The position numbers and the translations under genes were made by a program. From Anaerolinea sp. (GTDB lineage: Bacteria > Chloroflexota > Anaerolineae > Anaerolineales > Villigracilaceae), in NCBI GenBank assembly GCA_020047815.1, contig JAIFNG010000058.1, positions 44,368-108,367 of the forward strand: a DNA stretch of 64,000 nt, in the 5' to 3' direction. The notes below the pieces were generated by a model that was not told the origin of the DNA, made no database searches, and saw nothing but the letters and a program-made list of their open reading frames with translations. Of this stretch, positions 1 through 8,412 are shown piece after piece; position 1 is the first letter of the stretch; each line of letters begins with the position of its first letter.

Positions 1-308
1 GTGGGGTCAAGCCGGGTAATAGTCTCTTTGAGCAATGCACTGACGGCGGTGTCGTATCCGAGAATTTCGTCAAATACATCCAGCCGCGCGATTGCTTCTT
101 TTTCAAGATTTCCGACAATTGCGAGCCTCTCGTTTTTTGGGGTAAGGATAAGCGCCGATTGCCATGTCAGGTCATTCGGGCCGATCAGAAAATCCAGCGC
201 AGGATCGCGCACGCCCGATGTCTCACGCACGAAGGTCAGCCACATATCAACGTTCAGCTCTTTGAGAATTTCGATTGCCTGTTTTACTTTTTCCTGAATG
301 AGGGACAT
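1..308 (-). CDS. M24-family (Xaa-Pro) peptidase, N-terminal part, truncated by window edge
   Basis: On the minus strand an open frame starts at an ATG (306-308) with a good ribosome site (caggag) just upstream and runs off the left edge, giving 102 residues that begin MSLIQEKVKQAI. The stretch WLTFVRETSG, then DPALDFLIG and DLTWQSALIL, resembles the creatinase-type N-terminal domain of M24 aminopeptidase P / Xaa-Pro dipeptidase-like proteins. This domain precedes the pita-bread catalytic domain, which lies outside the window, so activity cannot be judged. The family is usually cytoplasmic and metal-dependent and removes N-terminal residues next to proline. It is co-directional with the MFS gene upstream of it (start at 1653, stop at 373), 64 bp away, and could be cotranscribed. 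Confidence 0.7.
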   Translation of the reverse strand, partial: MSLIQEKVKQAIEILKELNVDMWLTFVRETSGVRDPALDFLIGPNDLTWQSALILTPKNERLAIVGNLEKEAIARLDVFDEILGYDTAVSALLKETITRLDP

Positions 309-372
309 GAGAACTCCTGGATTTGGACTTATGTCTTGGAGAAGGATGCACGACCTGATTTGATCTAACTTA

Positions 373-1653
373 TTATCTTTCGTTGGTGGTCAGCGAACGG
401 TTTTTGCGGGGATCCTTCACAAAAAATATTAGAATGCCGAACATTCCTATTGCAAGAACGAAAGAAATTACAAATGTTGGGGTAAAGCCTGCTGCATCCA
501 CGATCCAGCCGCCGATCAACGGAGCGATGATGGTCGCGGGGGCGGTGAGTGTCTGTGACAGGCCGATGTAAATGGGACGTTCGGCTTCATTGCCGAAATC
601 CACAGTCATCGACATGCTGTTTGTCCAAATGCTGACATTTGCGATTCCTGTTAAAAAAAATATGGGATAGAACCACGCAATTGATGCAGCATTCCAGGCC
701 AGCACTGCGCTCAGAAATGCCGCAACCGCCCCTATGATGAGCATGATGCGATGCCCGACCCGATCCCCAACCCAGCCCATGCCAATATTGGATACGGTCT
801 GCGAGATGGTCAAGGTGGCGGTTAGGTAGCCCGCAGTGATCGCATCCATGTTGAACTCGCGTAAGGCGTAAATGATGTAGAAGGCAAAGCCCATGGTGGC
901 GAACTGTGAGAGGACACGAACAACCAGGAACCAGTTGAAGTTTTTATCATGGCTAAGAACTTTTTTTGCATCCACCCAAAAGTGGGACTTCTTTTCGGGG
1001 ATGATTTTTTCGGTATCCTCTGGCTCGAGTGTCTTTGCGAGGGCAAACCACGATATGACGAAGAAAATAACTGCAAGAAGGAAGCATGTTGCAAAATTCC
1101 AGGGTGCATCGAAATAGTCGAGCATGTATCCTGCGCCGATGGCCGACATGCTGATGAAGAGATTTGCCAACCCGCCTTGCAATCCAAAAAATGTTCCGCG
1201 TGATTCTGACGGAATGATTTTTGAGATCATGGACGTCCAGGCATTGGCAGTGAATCCGCCGCCCAATCCCTGCCAGATAAGCAGCAAAAATGTTAGGACG
1301 AGCCCGGTGTTTACGCCAATGAATGGAAGCAACAGCGCAACAATTGCAAAGCCCAAAAACGGGACACGCTCATGGATGGTTGTCATCAGGACGGTGTGTT
1401 TATATTTCCGCAGGCGGGAAACATGGCTTGCAGTGAACAATTGTGGGAACAGCCATCCTGCCGAGTGAATAGCCGGTACTAGTCCGATCAGAGTGGCAGA
1501 ATTGGTCATGGAGGCAACGAATAGTGGAAGCACAGCGCTGAATGAAGCAAAACCAATTGCCATGCCAAACAAACTGCCATCCCAGAGGTTGACAGTGATG
1601 TTGTGTTTCAGGTTTTCACGAATATTAGTTTCTAGTGTGGTGAAAGGGAGCAT
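373..1653 (-). CDS. MFS transporter
   Basis: A 426-residue polytopic membrane protein with about 12 hydrophobic segments. The central loop is charged (about EPEDTEKIIPEKKSHFW), as expected between the two six-helix halves of a major facilitator. A motif-A-like GWVGDRVGHR follows the first helices of the second half. The substrate is not predictable; the family moves small solutes or drugs across the inner membrane. I placed the start at MLPFTTLETN (1653). A longer frame reaching back to 1746 would run through the palindromic operator at 1730-1743, which makes it unlikely. The gene is divergent from the decayed activase gene at 1752, so the operator lies in the shared upstream region and could also control this transporter. 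Confidence 0.85.
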   Translation of the reverse strand: MLPFTTLETNIRENLKHNITVNLWDGSLFGMAIGFASFSAVLPLFVASMTNSATLIGLVPAIHSAGWLFPQLFTASHVSRLRKYKHTVLMTTIHERVPFLGFAIVALLLPFIGVNTGLVLTFLLLIWQGLGGGFTANAWTSMISKIIPSESRGTFFGLQGGLANLFISMSAIGAGYMLDYFDAPWNFATCFLLAVIFFVISWFALAKTLEPEDTEKIIPEKKSHFWVDAKKVLSHDKNFNWFLVVRVLSQFATMGFAFYIIYALREFNMDAITAGYLTATLTISQTVSNIGMGWVGDRVGHRIMLIIGAVAAFLSAVLAWNAASIAWFYPIFFLTGIANVSIWTNSMSMTVDFGNEAERPIYIGLSQTLTAPATIIAPLIGGWIVDAAGFTPTFVISFVLAIGMFGILIFFVKDPRKNRSLTTNER

Positions 1654-1697
1654 AGGCTGATTGTACCTGATGATTTTTAGGGGTTTGTATCCTGGTA

Positions 1698-1743
1698 TTG
1701 ACAGGCATATATATTTGTGTAAAAATAAAAACGAACGTTCGTT
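1698..1743 (+). promoter_or_regulatory. Promoter and TetR-type palindromic operator, copy 1
   Basis: TTGACA (1698-1703) is followed 16-17 bp later by an A-rich -10-like stretch (TAAAAA, 1720-1725). The perfect palindrome AACGAACGTTCGTT then lies at 1730-1743, just where transcription toward the plus-strand gene at 1752 would begin. The identical palindrome, in a similar A-rich setting, precedes the tetR gene at 3354. Inference: the neighbouring TetR protein binds both copies. Confidence 0.7.
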
Positions 1744-1751
1744 CATTTATT

Positions 1752-2548
1752 ATGAAGAGCGAGGTTGTGTCCAATTTTCGCTTGGGAATTGATATCGGTT
1801 ACACAACCACCAAGGCTGTGATTTTTAATGAGGAAAGGGATTTTCTTTTCTCCTCTTATCGCCGCCACAAAGCCGGGAGAAAGTCTTTGCTCAATGCGAT
1901 TGTGCGGGCTATGGCGATTTTAACGCCATCGAAGTGGATGACAAAGATTATCCAAAAGCGGGAATCGTAGGTGAGATTTATGTCAAGTACAACACCTTCT
2001 CAAACAACAATGCCGCACAATGGCTGGTGGGATAGGGCGTGGAAGTGGTCCTGCCAACGTTTTTTGAGTTTTTTGCAGGCGGTTTGATCCACAACGAGCA
2101 AAGCGTCAAAACCAACCTTGTACTGCATGTTATGATGTGGTTATTATCTCCTGCTGGGAAAGAAAATTCTCCGCAATTATCTGAACGAGATCGATTGCAT
2201 CATGCAAGGCTATCGACGCTTCCGCCGTCATCCTGACATCGAAAATATCGCAAGATTCGCGGAGCAGATTCTCAGCCTAAATCATCAGTATGGCGAAGGC
2301 TGGCTTATTGCGGGCGAGGTGGGTTCTCTTGTGAAAAGTGGGATCAGCAATGTGTTTACAGCCGTTTGGCTGCATCGCCAATCACATCATTGCCAGAGGC
2401 ACGGAAAAAAAGATGAAGGTCATGTATCCACAGTTGAACCTGCTCTTTCTTGATGCAGATGCCGGAGTGAGTGAAGTAAATTTCTTCAATACGAATGCAC
2501 TTTTTTGTAAACCATGCAAAAACAGCTGTTGATATGGTGACGGAGTAA
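1752..2548 (+). pseudogene. Decayed 2-hydroxyacyl-CoA dehydratase activase / DUF2229-type protein
   Basis: The 5' part encodes an ASKHA-type ATPase start (GIDIGYTTTKAVIF) typical of activators of 2-hydroxyglutaryl-CoA dehydratase (HgdC/BcrA/BadF). After about 50 codons the frame jumps straight to sequence typical of the far C-terminal part of the long fused activase family (FNAIEVDDKDYPKAG), so most of the roughly 1400-codon gene is missing. A TAG interrupts the frame at 2033. Further frameshifts are needed near 2150 (to KILRNYLNEID), near 2345 (to QPFGCIANHIIARG) and near 2490 (to MHFFVNHAKTAVDMVTE, then TAA at 2546). The gene is clearly non-functional, yet its promoter and operator are intact. 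Confidence 0.85.
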
Positions 2549-2593
2549 TCCATTAGCGAAACCCTCCCATTTTCCTTCCGCCTGGCTGCCCTT

Positions 2594-3166
2594 GTGGTGA
2601 CCCTATTCTGTTGGCTCGTCATTTACTTTTTTGTAAACCGTCTTCAGGTGGATTCAAGCCGCCGTGTGGAAATGTGGGTAACGCTCGACCAGAAAATTCC
2701 CTATATACCGTTTTTTGCACCGGTGTATTTTTCCACTTATATTTTTGTTGTGCAGCCGTTCTTTATTTTGTCAAATGCGCGGCAGTTTTATTGGATGCTG
2801 ACCAGTTTTATTGTGATCAGTGTGATTTCCAGTTTTATTCATGCAACTATCCCAAGCAAAATTGAGCGAGTGGAGCAGGGGATGCCAGGCGGACTGTCAG
2901 GCGGTATGCTTGGCTTATTTCAAAAAACCTGCAAGCCGTATGGAAATTTTCCCAGCATGCACGTTGGGTTATCTGTGCCGGTGATAGTGGCGAATTTTAT
3001 GGTATACGGACCAGTCATTGGAAGCATCATGGTAACCTGGGCAGTGTTGATTGCGATCTCCACACTGTATACGAAACAGCACTATGTTTTGGATGTACTG
3101 GCCGGATTTTTGATCGGGTTTGCCGTTTCTGCTTTGACATTCTTACTTCTGATTGGTATTCGGTAG
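2594..3166 (+). CDS. PAP2-superfamily membrane protein
   Basis: About 190 residues with at least five hydrophobic segments. The PAP2 (lipid phosphatase / inositolphosphotransferase-like) signature is present as FPSMHVG (119-125) and STLYTKQHYVLD (156-167). H123 and the H163/D167 pair correspond to the phosphate-handling residues of the family. The first PAP2 motif (K...RP) is not obvious, as in the Aur1-like branch. Family members act on lipid phosphates at the membrane; the substrate is unknown. The start is uncertain: the frame is open only from 2549, directly after the pseudogene's stop, and GTG at 2594 lacks a clear ribosome site. The N-terminus may therefore be cut back, or translation may be coupled to the upstream remnant. 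Confidence 0.65.
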   Translation: MVTLFCWLVIYFFVNRLQVDSSRRVEMWVTLDQKIPYIPFFAPVYFSTYIFVVQPFFILSNARQFYWMLTSFIVISVISSFIHATIPSKIERVEQGMPGGLSGGMLGLFQKTCKPYGNFPSMHVGLSVPVIVANFMVYGPVIGSIMVTWAVLIAISTLYTKQHYVLDVLAGFLIGFAVSALTFLLLIGIR

Positions 3167-3281
3167 TTATTGAAATTTTTGTACGCTGCTAAATGGAATT
3201 CATGTTATTTTTCCACCGCAGGAGAGCAAGCGGTGGTGTGCAATGATTTTGGCTTTGGGGGTAACAGGCTACTTTTCCACC

Positions 3282-3330
3282 TTGACAAATGTTTTCTGTA
3301 AGGCGTAAAATAAAAAAACGAACGTTCGTT
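3282..3330 (+). promoter_or_regulatory. tetR promoter with palindromic operator, copy 2
   Basis: TTGACA (3282-3287), an 18-bp spacer and TAAAAT (3306-3311) form a good sigma-70-type promoter. The perfect palindrome AACGAACGTTCGTT occupies 3317-3330, over the expected transcription start. The tetR start codon is at 3354. Identity with the copy at 1730-1743 supports autoregulation plus control of the divergent MFS/activase region. Confidence 0.8.
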
Positions 3331-3353
3331 CATATTTATACAAGAAGGATATT

Positions 3354-3971
3354 ATGCCTGAGAAATCAAAGGATATTCCAACGAAAGGTGAAACCACCCG
3401 CTCAGCCATCGAAGACTCTGCGGTTGAACTGTTCATGGAACATGGCTACCACGCCACATCCATGCGCCAGATCGCAGAACGTGCGGGACTTGCGCTGGGC
3501 GGTATTTACAATCATTTTTCCAGCAAGGAGGAACTCTTTGAAGGCATTATTGTGGATAAACATCCATATAAAAAAATCCTGCCTTTGATCCTCCAAGTGC
3601 AAGGCGACACTGCCGAGATTTTTCTCAAAAATGCCATGTCGATTGTCATGACCGAACTCGACAGGGAACCTTACTACATAAAATTAATGATGATCGAATT
3701 TGTTGAATTCAACGGAGGGCATGGCGCGGCCATGTTGAAGGAAATTACACCAGAGGTATTACCTGTATTTGAACAGGTCGTTAAATCGAGAAAAAATTTA
3801 CGCGTAACCAATCCTGCTGTACTTATGCGTTCCTTCTTTGGCATGGTGATATCTTATTTCATTACTCAAATGGTCATTTCAAATTCTGTCATCAGCAGCC
3901 TTCTACCCAAAAATTCCATGGAGATTTACGTGGATATTTTTCTGCACGGCATCATAAAACCAGAGAGTTAG
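3354..3971 (+). CDS. TetR/AcrR-family transcriptional regulator
   Basis: A 205-residue protein with the standard TetR layout: an N-terminal helix-turn-helix of about 50 residues (TSMRQIAERAGLALGGIYNH, then FSSKEELF) and an all-helical ligand-binding C-terminal domain. It heads the exporter operon (next gene 80 bp downstream), an arrangement like E. coli cecR (ybiH) next to ybhGFSR. It most likely represses its own operon through the palindrome at 3317-3330, and the MFS/activase intergenic region through the copy at 1730-1743, with release by an unknown small molecule. The ribosome site is aagaagga, 7-8 bases ahead of the ATG. Confidence 0.93.
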   Translation: MPEKSKDIPTKGETTRSAIEDSAVELFMEHGYHATSMRQIAERAGLALGGIYNHFSSKEELFEGIIVDKHPYKKILPLILQVQGDTAEIFLKNAMSIVMTELDREPYYIKLMMIEFVEFNGGHGAAMLKEITPEVLPVFEQVVKSRKNLRVTNPAVLMRSFFGMVISYFITQMVISNSVISSLLPKNSMEIYVDIFLHGIIKPES

Positions 3972-4051
3972 AAAAACGGACAGGTCTTATTAAGAACCTT
4001 TTAATTCAATATCTTGATTAAGATGCAGCCGGTCTGTAAAAAGGAAATTTC

Positions 4052-5179
4052 ATGTTCAATTCCCGTATCTCCTCCATCATCCGTAAAGAGTTTTTACAGC
4101 TTATTCGGGACCCACGTACGCTTGCTCTTGCAGTAGTCATTCCGATTGTGCAATTATTCCTGCTGGGATATGCCGCCACATCTGATGTGCGGAATATAGC
4201 AATGGCTGTTTGGGATCAAAGCAGATCACCCGAATCACGCGGCCTATTGGATGCATTCCGTGCCGCCGATTATTTCACCATGGATTACTTTGTTGGTTCG
4301 CAGGAAGAATATCAAAAGCTGATCGAATCAGGGGATGCACGTGTTGCTTTGGTCATCCCCGTTGATTATTCGCGCCGGGTCTTCGAGGGCAATGCGCAGG
4401 TCTTAATGGTATTGGATGGTTCCGATGCGACTATTGGCTCCACAGCTTTATCCACTGCGCGCCTTGTGGGCCAATCCTACGCAACAAAAATTCTCAGTGA
4501 GCAAGCTGCTCTTAGCGGACGTGCCGCCCCTTCTTCGCCAGTCGAAGTCCGCACACAGGTTTGGTACAACCCGGACCTGAACTCTGCCTACTTCATGATT
4601 CCTGGAGTGATCGGTATGATTCTCTCCTTCATCACTACCATCCTCACCGCCACAGCCATCGTGCGCGAACGTGAGCGTGGCACCATTGAGCAGTTAATTG
4701 TCACGCCCATCCGTTCGTGGGAATTGGTGTTGGGGAAATTACTGCCCTATGTCATCCTGGCCTTTGTGGAGACCTTTGAGATCATTATTATTGGACGTTA
4801 TTGGTTTGGCGTGCCGGTTCGCGGCAGTATCACGCTGATCATTTTCACGTCAGGATTGTTCCTCATGTCCAGTCTTGGCGTTGGTTTATTCGCGTCTACC
4901 ATTGCCAACACACAGCAGGAAGCCATGATGACCGTGATGATGTACAACCTGCCAAGTATTTTTCTTTCGGGTTTTTTCTTTCCACTGGAAGCCATGCCAA
5001 AATTTTTACAGTGGATCTCCTATGCAATTCCACTTCGTTATTACCTCGTTGTCATTCGTGCGCTCCTTTTAAAGGGCGTGGGTCTTGAAGCTATTCAACG
5101 TGAAACATGGGCTCTTGCGATTTTTGGAGTTGTCATTATGACTGCCGCTGCGCTGCGTTTTCGCAAGCGGCTTGATTAA
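4052..5179 (+). CDS. ABC-2 type exporter permease (YbhR/YhhJ-like)
   Basis: A 375-residue integral membrane protein. It opens with the cytoplasmic RKEFLQLIRDPRTL amphipathic segment typical of ABC-2 permeases, then one membrane helix, a long extracytoplasmic domain (about 45-170) and a cluster of five helices. The ABC-2 signature RERERGTIEQLIVTPI (about 205-220) is present. This is the membrane half of an exporter whose ATPases are encoded at 8409 and 9886 and whose periplasmic-adaptor-type subunit is encoded next. Related systems (YbhFSR, YhiI-RbbA-YhhJ) usually have two permeases; only one is present here, so it probably works as a homodimer. The ribosome site is aaggaa, before ATG 4052. 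Confidence 0.92.
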   Translation: MFNSRISSIIRKEFLQLIRDPRTLALAVVIPIVQLFLLGYAATSDVRNIAMAVWDQSRSPESRGLLDAFRAADYFTMDYFVGSQEEYQKLIESGDARVALVIPVDYSRRVFEGNAQVLMVLDGSDATIGSTALSTARLVGQSYATKILSEQAALSGRAAPSSPVEVRTQVWYNPDLNSAYFMIPGVIGMILSFITTILTATAIVRERERGTIEQLIVTPIRSWELVLGKLLPYVILAFVETFEIIIIGRYWFGVPVRGSITLIIFTSGLFLMSSLGVGLFASTIANTQQEAMMTVMMYNLPSIFLSGFFFPLEAMPKFLQWISYAIPLRYYLVVIRALLLKGVGLEAIQRETWALAIFGVVIMTAAALRFRKRLD

Positions 5180-5233
5180 ATAAAAAACAGCAGTCACTTT
5201 ACAGGTCACTGCTATCTGCTTAAGGAGATTATC

Positions 5234-6679
5234 ATGAACCATAAACTACCCAAGCCCATGATTGCAATCATTGGTCTCGCTGTCATTGTTGCACTTTATT
5301 TTGGGTTAGCCAGCCTTAATGATAATGGCAATGGCGACTTGACCGCCTCAGGTTCCATCGAGGCCGTCATTGTGAACGTCTCGCCTGAACTTGCCGGCAA
5401 GGTGTTGGAAGTGGATGTTGTGGAGGGGCAGTTGATCAAGACAGACGACCTGCTCATTCGCCTTGACCCGACCCTGTTAAATGCCCAACAGGCGGTTGCG
5501 GTTGCCAATCTTGATGCAGCGAAAGCGGGCGCTCAGACCGCCCAAAGCGCAGTTAATACCGCCCAAAACCAATATCAAATTACATTGGAAGCTGCGCTTG
5601 CCCAGGACAAGAAGACCCGTATTCAGGATTGGTTCTCTAAAGACCCGGACCAGTTTGAACAGCCGGACTGGTATTTTTCCCGAGCCGAACAACTCCAGGC
5701 CGCTCAGGACCAGGTTGACATAACCTTAAAGGCATTGGAATCCGCCCGTGGAAATTTGGAGAATGTTGGCACGTCTATTGATAAGTCTGGTTTTCTAAAA
5801 GCGGAAAAGCGGCTTCTCGACGCGCGCCTTGCCTACTTGATGGCAAAGGATGTTAACAACCTCGCTCAAAACTCTGCAGACGCGAACGCGCCTGTTGGAA
5901 AATATAACAGTACCCATTGTGGAACCAATGACGGTTATAGGGTTGATAATAAAAAATTGACGAATCGCCTCTATGGGTGTACTGGAGACGATCATATTTC
6001 CGAAGTGGGTGAAACCCTTTTTGATGCAGCAGAGCAGGAACTGGATGATGCCCAAAATGCATTCGATGACCTTCTCAACTCGCAGGCAGCGGATGATGTG
6101 CTTCGGATGCGGGCAGAAGTATCGGTGGCACAGGAGCGGTATTACGCGGCTCTCGATTATCTGCGTAAGTTTCAGTTGGGTGAACAATCTACAACAGTAT
6201 TTGCCGCCCAGGGATTGCTTTCACAAGCTCAGGCGGCAGCGGCTCAATCTCAAAAGGCAATTGAGCAGGCGCAAGCCAATCTCGATTTGATCAACGCGCA
6301 AATTGAAAAACTTACCACATTTGCACCCATGGATGGCGTGATTCTCACTCGTAATGTTGAGCCTGGTGAATTTGTCCAGCCTGGCGCGGTTGCACTGACC
6401 ATGGCAGACATCACTGACTTAACCATCACCGTCTATGTCCCCGAAGACCGCTATGGACAGGTCAACCTTGGTCAAACTGCCGAGGTCCGGGTTGATTCCT
6501 TCCCCGGTCTGACCTTTACAGCGTCTGTCGTTCAGATGGCAGATCAGGCTGAATTCACTCCGCGTAATGTTCAAACCGTAGAAGGCCGAAGCTCCACCTT
6601 CTATGCCATAAAATTAAAAGTCGAAGATCCTACAGGGAAGTTGAAGATCGGCATGCCGGCAGATGTGGTGTTTAAGTAA
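5234..6679 (+). CDS. HlyD-family membrane fusion protein (YbhG-like)
   Basis: A 481-residue protein with one N-terminal membrane anchor (about 8-25), a first half-lipoyl segment (about 40-80, ending LLIRLDPTLLNAQQA), a long Ala/Gln-rich coiled-coil hairpin (about 85-355), the second half-lipoyl segment (APMDGVILTRNVEPGEFVQP) and a beta-barrel domain to the C-terminus. It would link the permease to the outside of the cell. In a monoderm-like envelope such proteins work without a TolC partner. The hairpin is interrupted by about 45 residues (216-260) rich in Asn, Gly and Thr with two cysteines (C229, C249), which is unusual for the family. It lies 54 bp after the permease gene with its own aaggag ribosome site. 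Confidence 0.92.
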   Translation: MNHKLPKPMIAIIGLAVIVALYFGLASLNDNGNGDLTASGSIEAVIVNVSPELAGKVLEVDVVEGQLIKTDDLLIRLDPTLLNAQQAVAVANLDAAKAGAQTAQSAVNTAQNQYQITLEAALAQDKKTRIQDWFSKDPDQFEQPDWYFSRAEQLQAAQDQVDITLKALESARGNLENVGTSIDKSGFLKAEKRLLDARLAYLMAKDVNNLAQNSADANAPVGKYNSTHCGTNDGYRVDNKKLTNRLYGCTGDDHISEVGETLFDAAEQELDDAQNAFDDLLNSQAADDVLRMRAEVSVAQERYYAALDYLRKFQLGEQSTTVFAAQGLLSQAQAAAAQSQKAIEQAQANLDLINAQIEKLTTFAPMDGVILTRNVEPGEFVQPGAVALTMADITDLTITVYVPEDRYGQVNLGQTAEVRVDSFPGLTFTASVVQMADQAEFTPRNVQTVEGRSSTFYAIKLKVEDPTGKLKIGMPADVVFK

Positions 6680-6733
6680 AAAATAATCAGTTGGTGATTG
6701 AGAAAATCACAGATTTGGTGAAAGGAGTACGTA

Positions 6734-7216
6734 ATGAATCACGTTGCATTCGATTGGGCAAAGATGAAAAATATTCAAAAGATACATCGTGGACTTTATG
6801 CGATTGGACTTGGCTCACTCATTGGCGGATTTGTCCTTCTTTTAACTACTACAGGTCGGAAGTCAGGTTTGAAGCGGGTGACTCCCCTTCAATACGAAAA
6901 GATTGGTGAGGATTATTATCTCGGCGCGGCGCGCGGACTAAATGCAGATTGGGTTCGCAACATCCAATCGAATCCGCAGGTGGAACTGCGCGTGGGCGTG
7001 AAGCATGTCCAGGGCACGGCAGAGATCATCACTGATCCTTCAAGATTTGCAGATTTTTTGGAAGTCCGTCTTGAACGACATCCACGCCTGATTGGTTTGA
7101 TCATGGAAAAGGCGCATGGTCTGCCGAAACGTCCCAGCCGTGAACAGTTGGAAGGATTGGCAAAAGGTGAAGCCCTGGTTGTCATTCATCTCGTGAGGAC
7201 TGCAAATGAAAAATGA
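6734..7216 (+). CDS. Deazaflavin-dependent nitroreductase-family protein (Ddn/DUF385-like)
   Basis: A 160-residue protein starting at ATG 6734 behind aaaggag. The core LLTTTGRKSGLKRVTPL, then GAARGLNADWVRNIQSNPQVEL, matches the F420H2-dependent nitroreductase / deazaflavin oxidoreductase family (split-barrel fold). Members reduce quinones, nitroaromatics or other electrophiles using F420, or bind FMN or heme. The hydrophobic stretch at about 20-40 may attach it to the membrane. It sits inside an exporter operon, 54 bp after the HlyD gene and overlapping the next gene by 11 bp, which suggests that a compound is chemically modified as well as exported. The cofactor cannot be decided from sequence alone. 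Confidence 0.85.
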   Translation: MNHVAFDWAKMKNIQKIHRGLYAIGLGSLIGGFVLLLTTTGRKSGLKRVTPLQYEKIGEDYYLGAARGLNADWVRNIQSNPQVELRVGVKHVQGTAEIITDPSRFADFLEVRLERHPRLIGLIMEKAHGLPKRPSREQLEGLAKGEALVVIHLVRTANEK

Positions 7217-7607
7217 TGAGGTCCGCTGGTTACGTGTGAGCTACTGGGTGGGCGCGGTTGTGGATTTTGTCGCAGGCTTGATGATGTTGATTCCCATCCT
7301 TTTCCAGTTGATGAACCAGCCTGTGAATTTCCACCCGTCTAATGATTTTCGTTATGCAATGGGTATGGGCGCTCCATTGATGTTTGGCTGGACCGTTTTG
7401 CTGCTTTGGGCAGATCGCCAGCCTTTGGAGAGGAAGGACATCCTTCCCATTACATTCGTTGTGGTCATCGGAGAAATCATTACTCAGATTTGGGGAATAA
7501 TAGTAAGGTTTGTATCTCTTGGTGCGCTCATTCCATCATTCATCATGCAGACGATTATTTTGTCTTTGTTTACATTCTCCTGCAGGAACGCCAGAAGGAT
7601 GGGATGA
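7206..7607 (+). CDS. Small four-helix membrane protein, unknown function
   Basis: 133 residues, overlapping the previous gene by 11 bp, so probably translationally coupled. Four hydrophobic segments are visible (about 13-35, 48-68, 78-98 and 102-122), separated by short polar loops (NFHPSNDFRYAMG; ADRQPLERKD). I do not recognise a family with confidence; small DoxX-like or DUF-type membrane proteins have this size. Its place between a deazaflavin-dependent oxidoreductase and an iron-sulfur-type flavoprotein in an exporter operon makes a membrane redox or accessory role possible, but nothing in the sequence shows it. Confidence 0.75.
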   Translation: MKNDEVRWLRVSYWVGAVVDFVAGLMMLIPILFQLMNQPVNFHPSNDFRYAMGMGAPLMFGWTVLLLWADRQPLERKDILPITFVVVIGEIITQIWGIIVRFVSLGALIPSFIMQTIILSLFTFSCRNARRMG

Positions 7608-7644
7608 TGAAGCTGTGTCTAACGGGAATATCGTAGGTGAAAAA

Positions 7645-8412
7645 ATGAAACTACTTGCAATCAATGGCTCTCATCGCGGCGACAAGGGACATACCCGTCA
7701 CCTGCTCGACCTGGTATGTCAGGGCGCAAACGAGGCGGGAGCGGAATGTGAAATTGTGTCTCTTGCCAAATACAAGATCAACCGTTGTCTTTCCTGCGGC
7801 GAGTGCCACGAAGCGGAGCATAATCTCCAATGCGCCTATCATGACCGTGATGATGTGGCTTCGATCTTTGCCAAAATCGGGCAATCTGATGTGGTGATTT
7901 ACGCCACACCTGTGTATGTCTTTGGGATGTCGGGTTTGCTCAAAACCTTCCTCGATCGACTCTACTCGACCAGTGATGTGAACCAGATGATGCTCACCCA
8001 CAGCGGACTGCTTTTCCATCACATCGACCATGCTGTTTGCTCCAAGCCTTTTGTCACGCTGGTCTGCTGTGACAATCTGGAGGATGAGACGCCCCGCAAT
8101 GTGCTTTCGTATTTCCGCGCCTTTGCCCGCTTCATGGATGCGCCGCATATGGGCGAACTCGTTCGTAACGGTGGGAAACTGGCTGGCTATGGACTCGATC
8201 CCGAGAAGCGCAAAAAATTCCCACGCTTGGAAAAGGTCTACGCGGCGTACATCCAGGCTGGGAGGGAACTTGCTCTCGAAGGACGAATCAACCAGCGCAC
8301 ACAGCGGATTGCCAATCAGGAAATTATCCCCGTGCCGTTTTTCAAAATCCTTAAAAAATTTCCGCCGTTCAAGAAGGTCATGCTTGTGCGCGCAAAGGAA
8401 ATGATGGCATGA
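7645..8412 (+). CDS. NADPH-dependent FMN reductase / flavodoxin-family protein with Cys cluster
   Basis: A 255-residue protein from ATG 7645 (MKLLAINGSHRGDKGHTRHL). The start has the flavodoxin-like phosphate-binding loop GSHRGDKGHT. Residues 47-64 hold CLSCGECHEAEHNLQC, similar to the compact cysteine cluster of iron-sulfur flavoproteins (Isf), although the last spacing is longer than usual. ATPVYVFGMSGLLKTFLDR is the conserved second flavin-binding region of this reductase family. The C-terminal 60 residues are basic and amphipathic (FFKILKKFPPFKKVMLV) and may touch the membrane. A longer open frame begins at 7510 but overlaps the previous gene. The stop overlaps the next ATG by 4 bp, so it belongs to the exporter operon. 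Role inferred: flavin-based reduction linked to export or detoxification. Confidence 0.85.
   Translation: MKLLAINGSHRGDKGHTRHLLDLVCQGANEAGAECEIVSLAKYKINRCLSCGECHEAEHNLQCAYHDRDDVASIFAKIGQSDVVIYATPVYVFGMSGLLKTFLDRLYSTSDVNQMMLTHSGLLFHHIDHAVCSKPFVTLVCCDNLEDETPRNVLSYFRAFARFMDAPHMGELVRNGGKLAGYGLDPEKRKKFPRLEKVYAAYIQAGRELALEGRINQRTQRIANQEIIPVPFFKILKKFPPFKKVMLVRAKEMMA

Noticed and set aside
1653..1746. Longer N-terminus for the MFS gene (start at 1746)
   Set aside because: It would run through the palindromic operator and promoter region and adds residues unlike MFS N-termini.
3213..3236. Hairpin CCACCGC/GCGGTGG downstream of the PAP2 gene
   Set aside because: No T run, so not called as a terminator; its function is unsupported.
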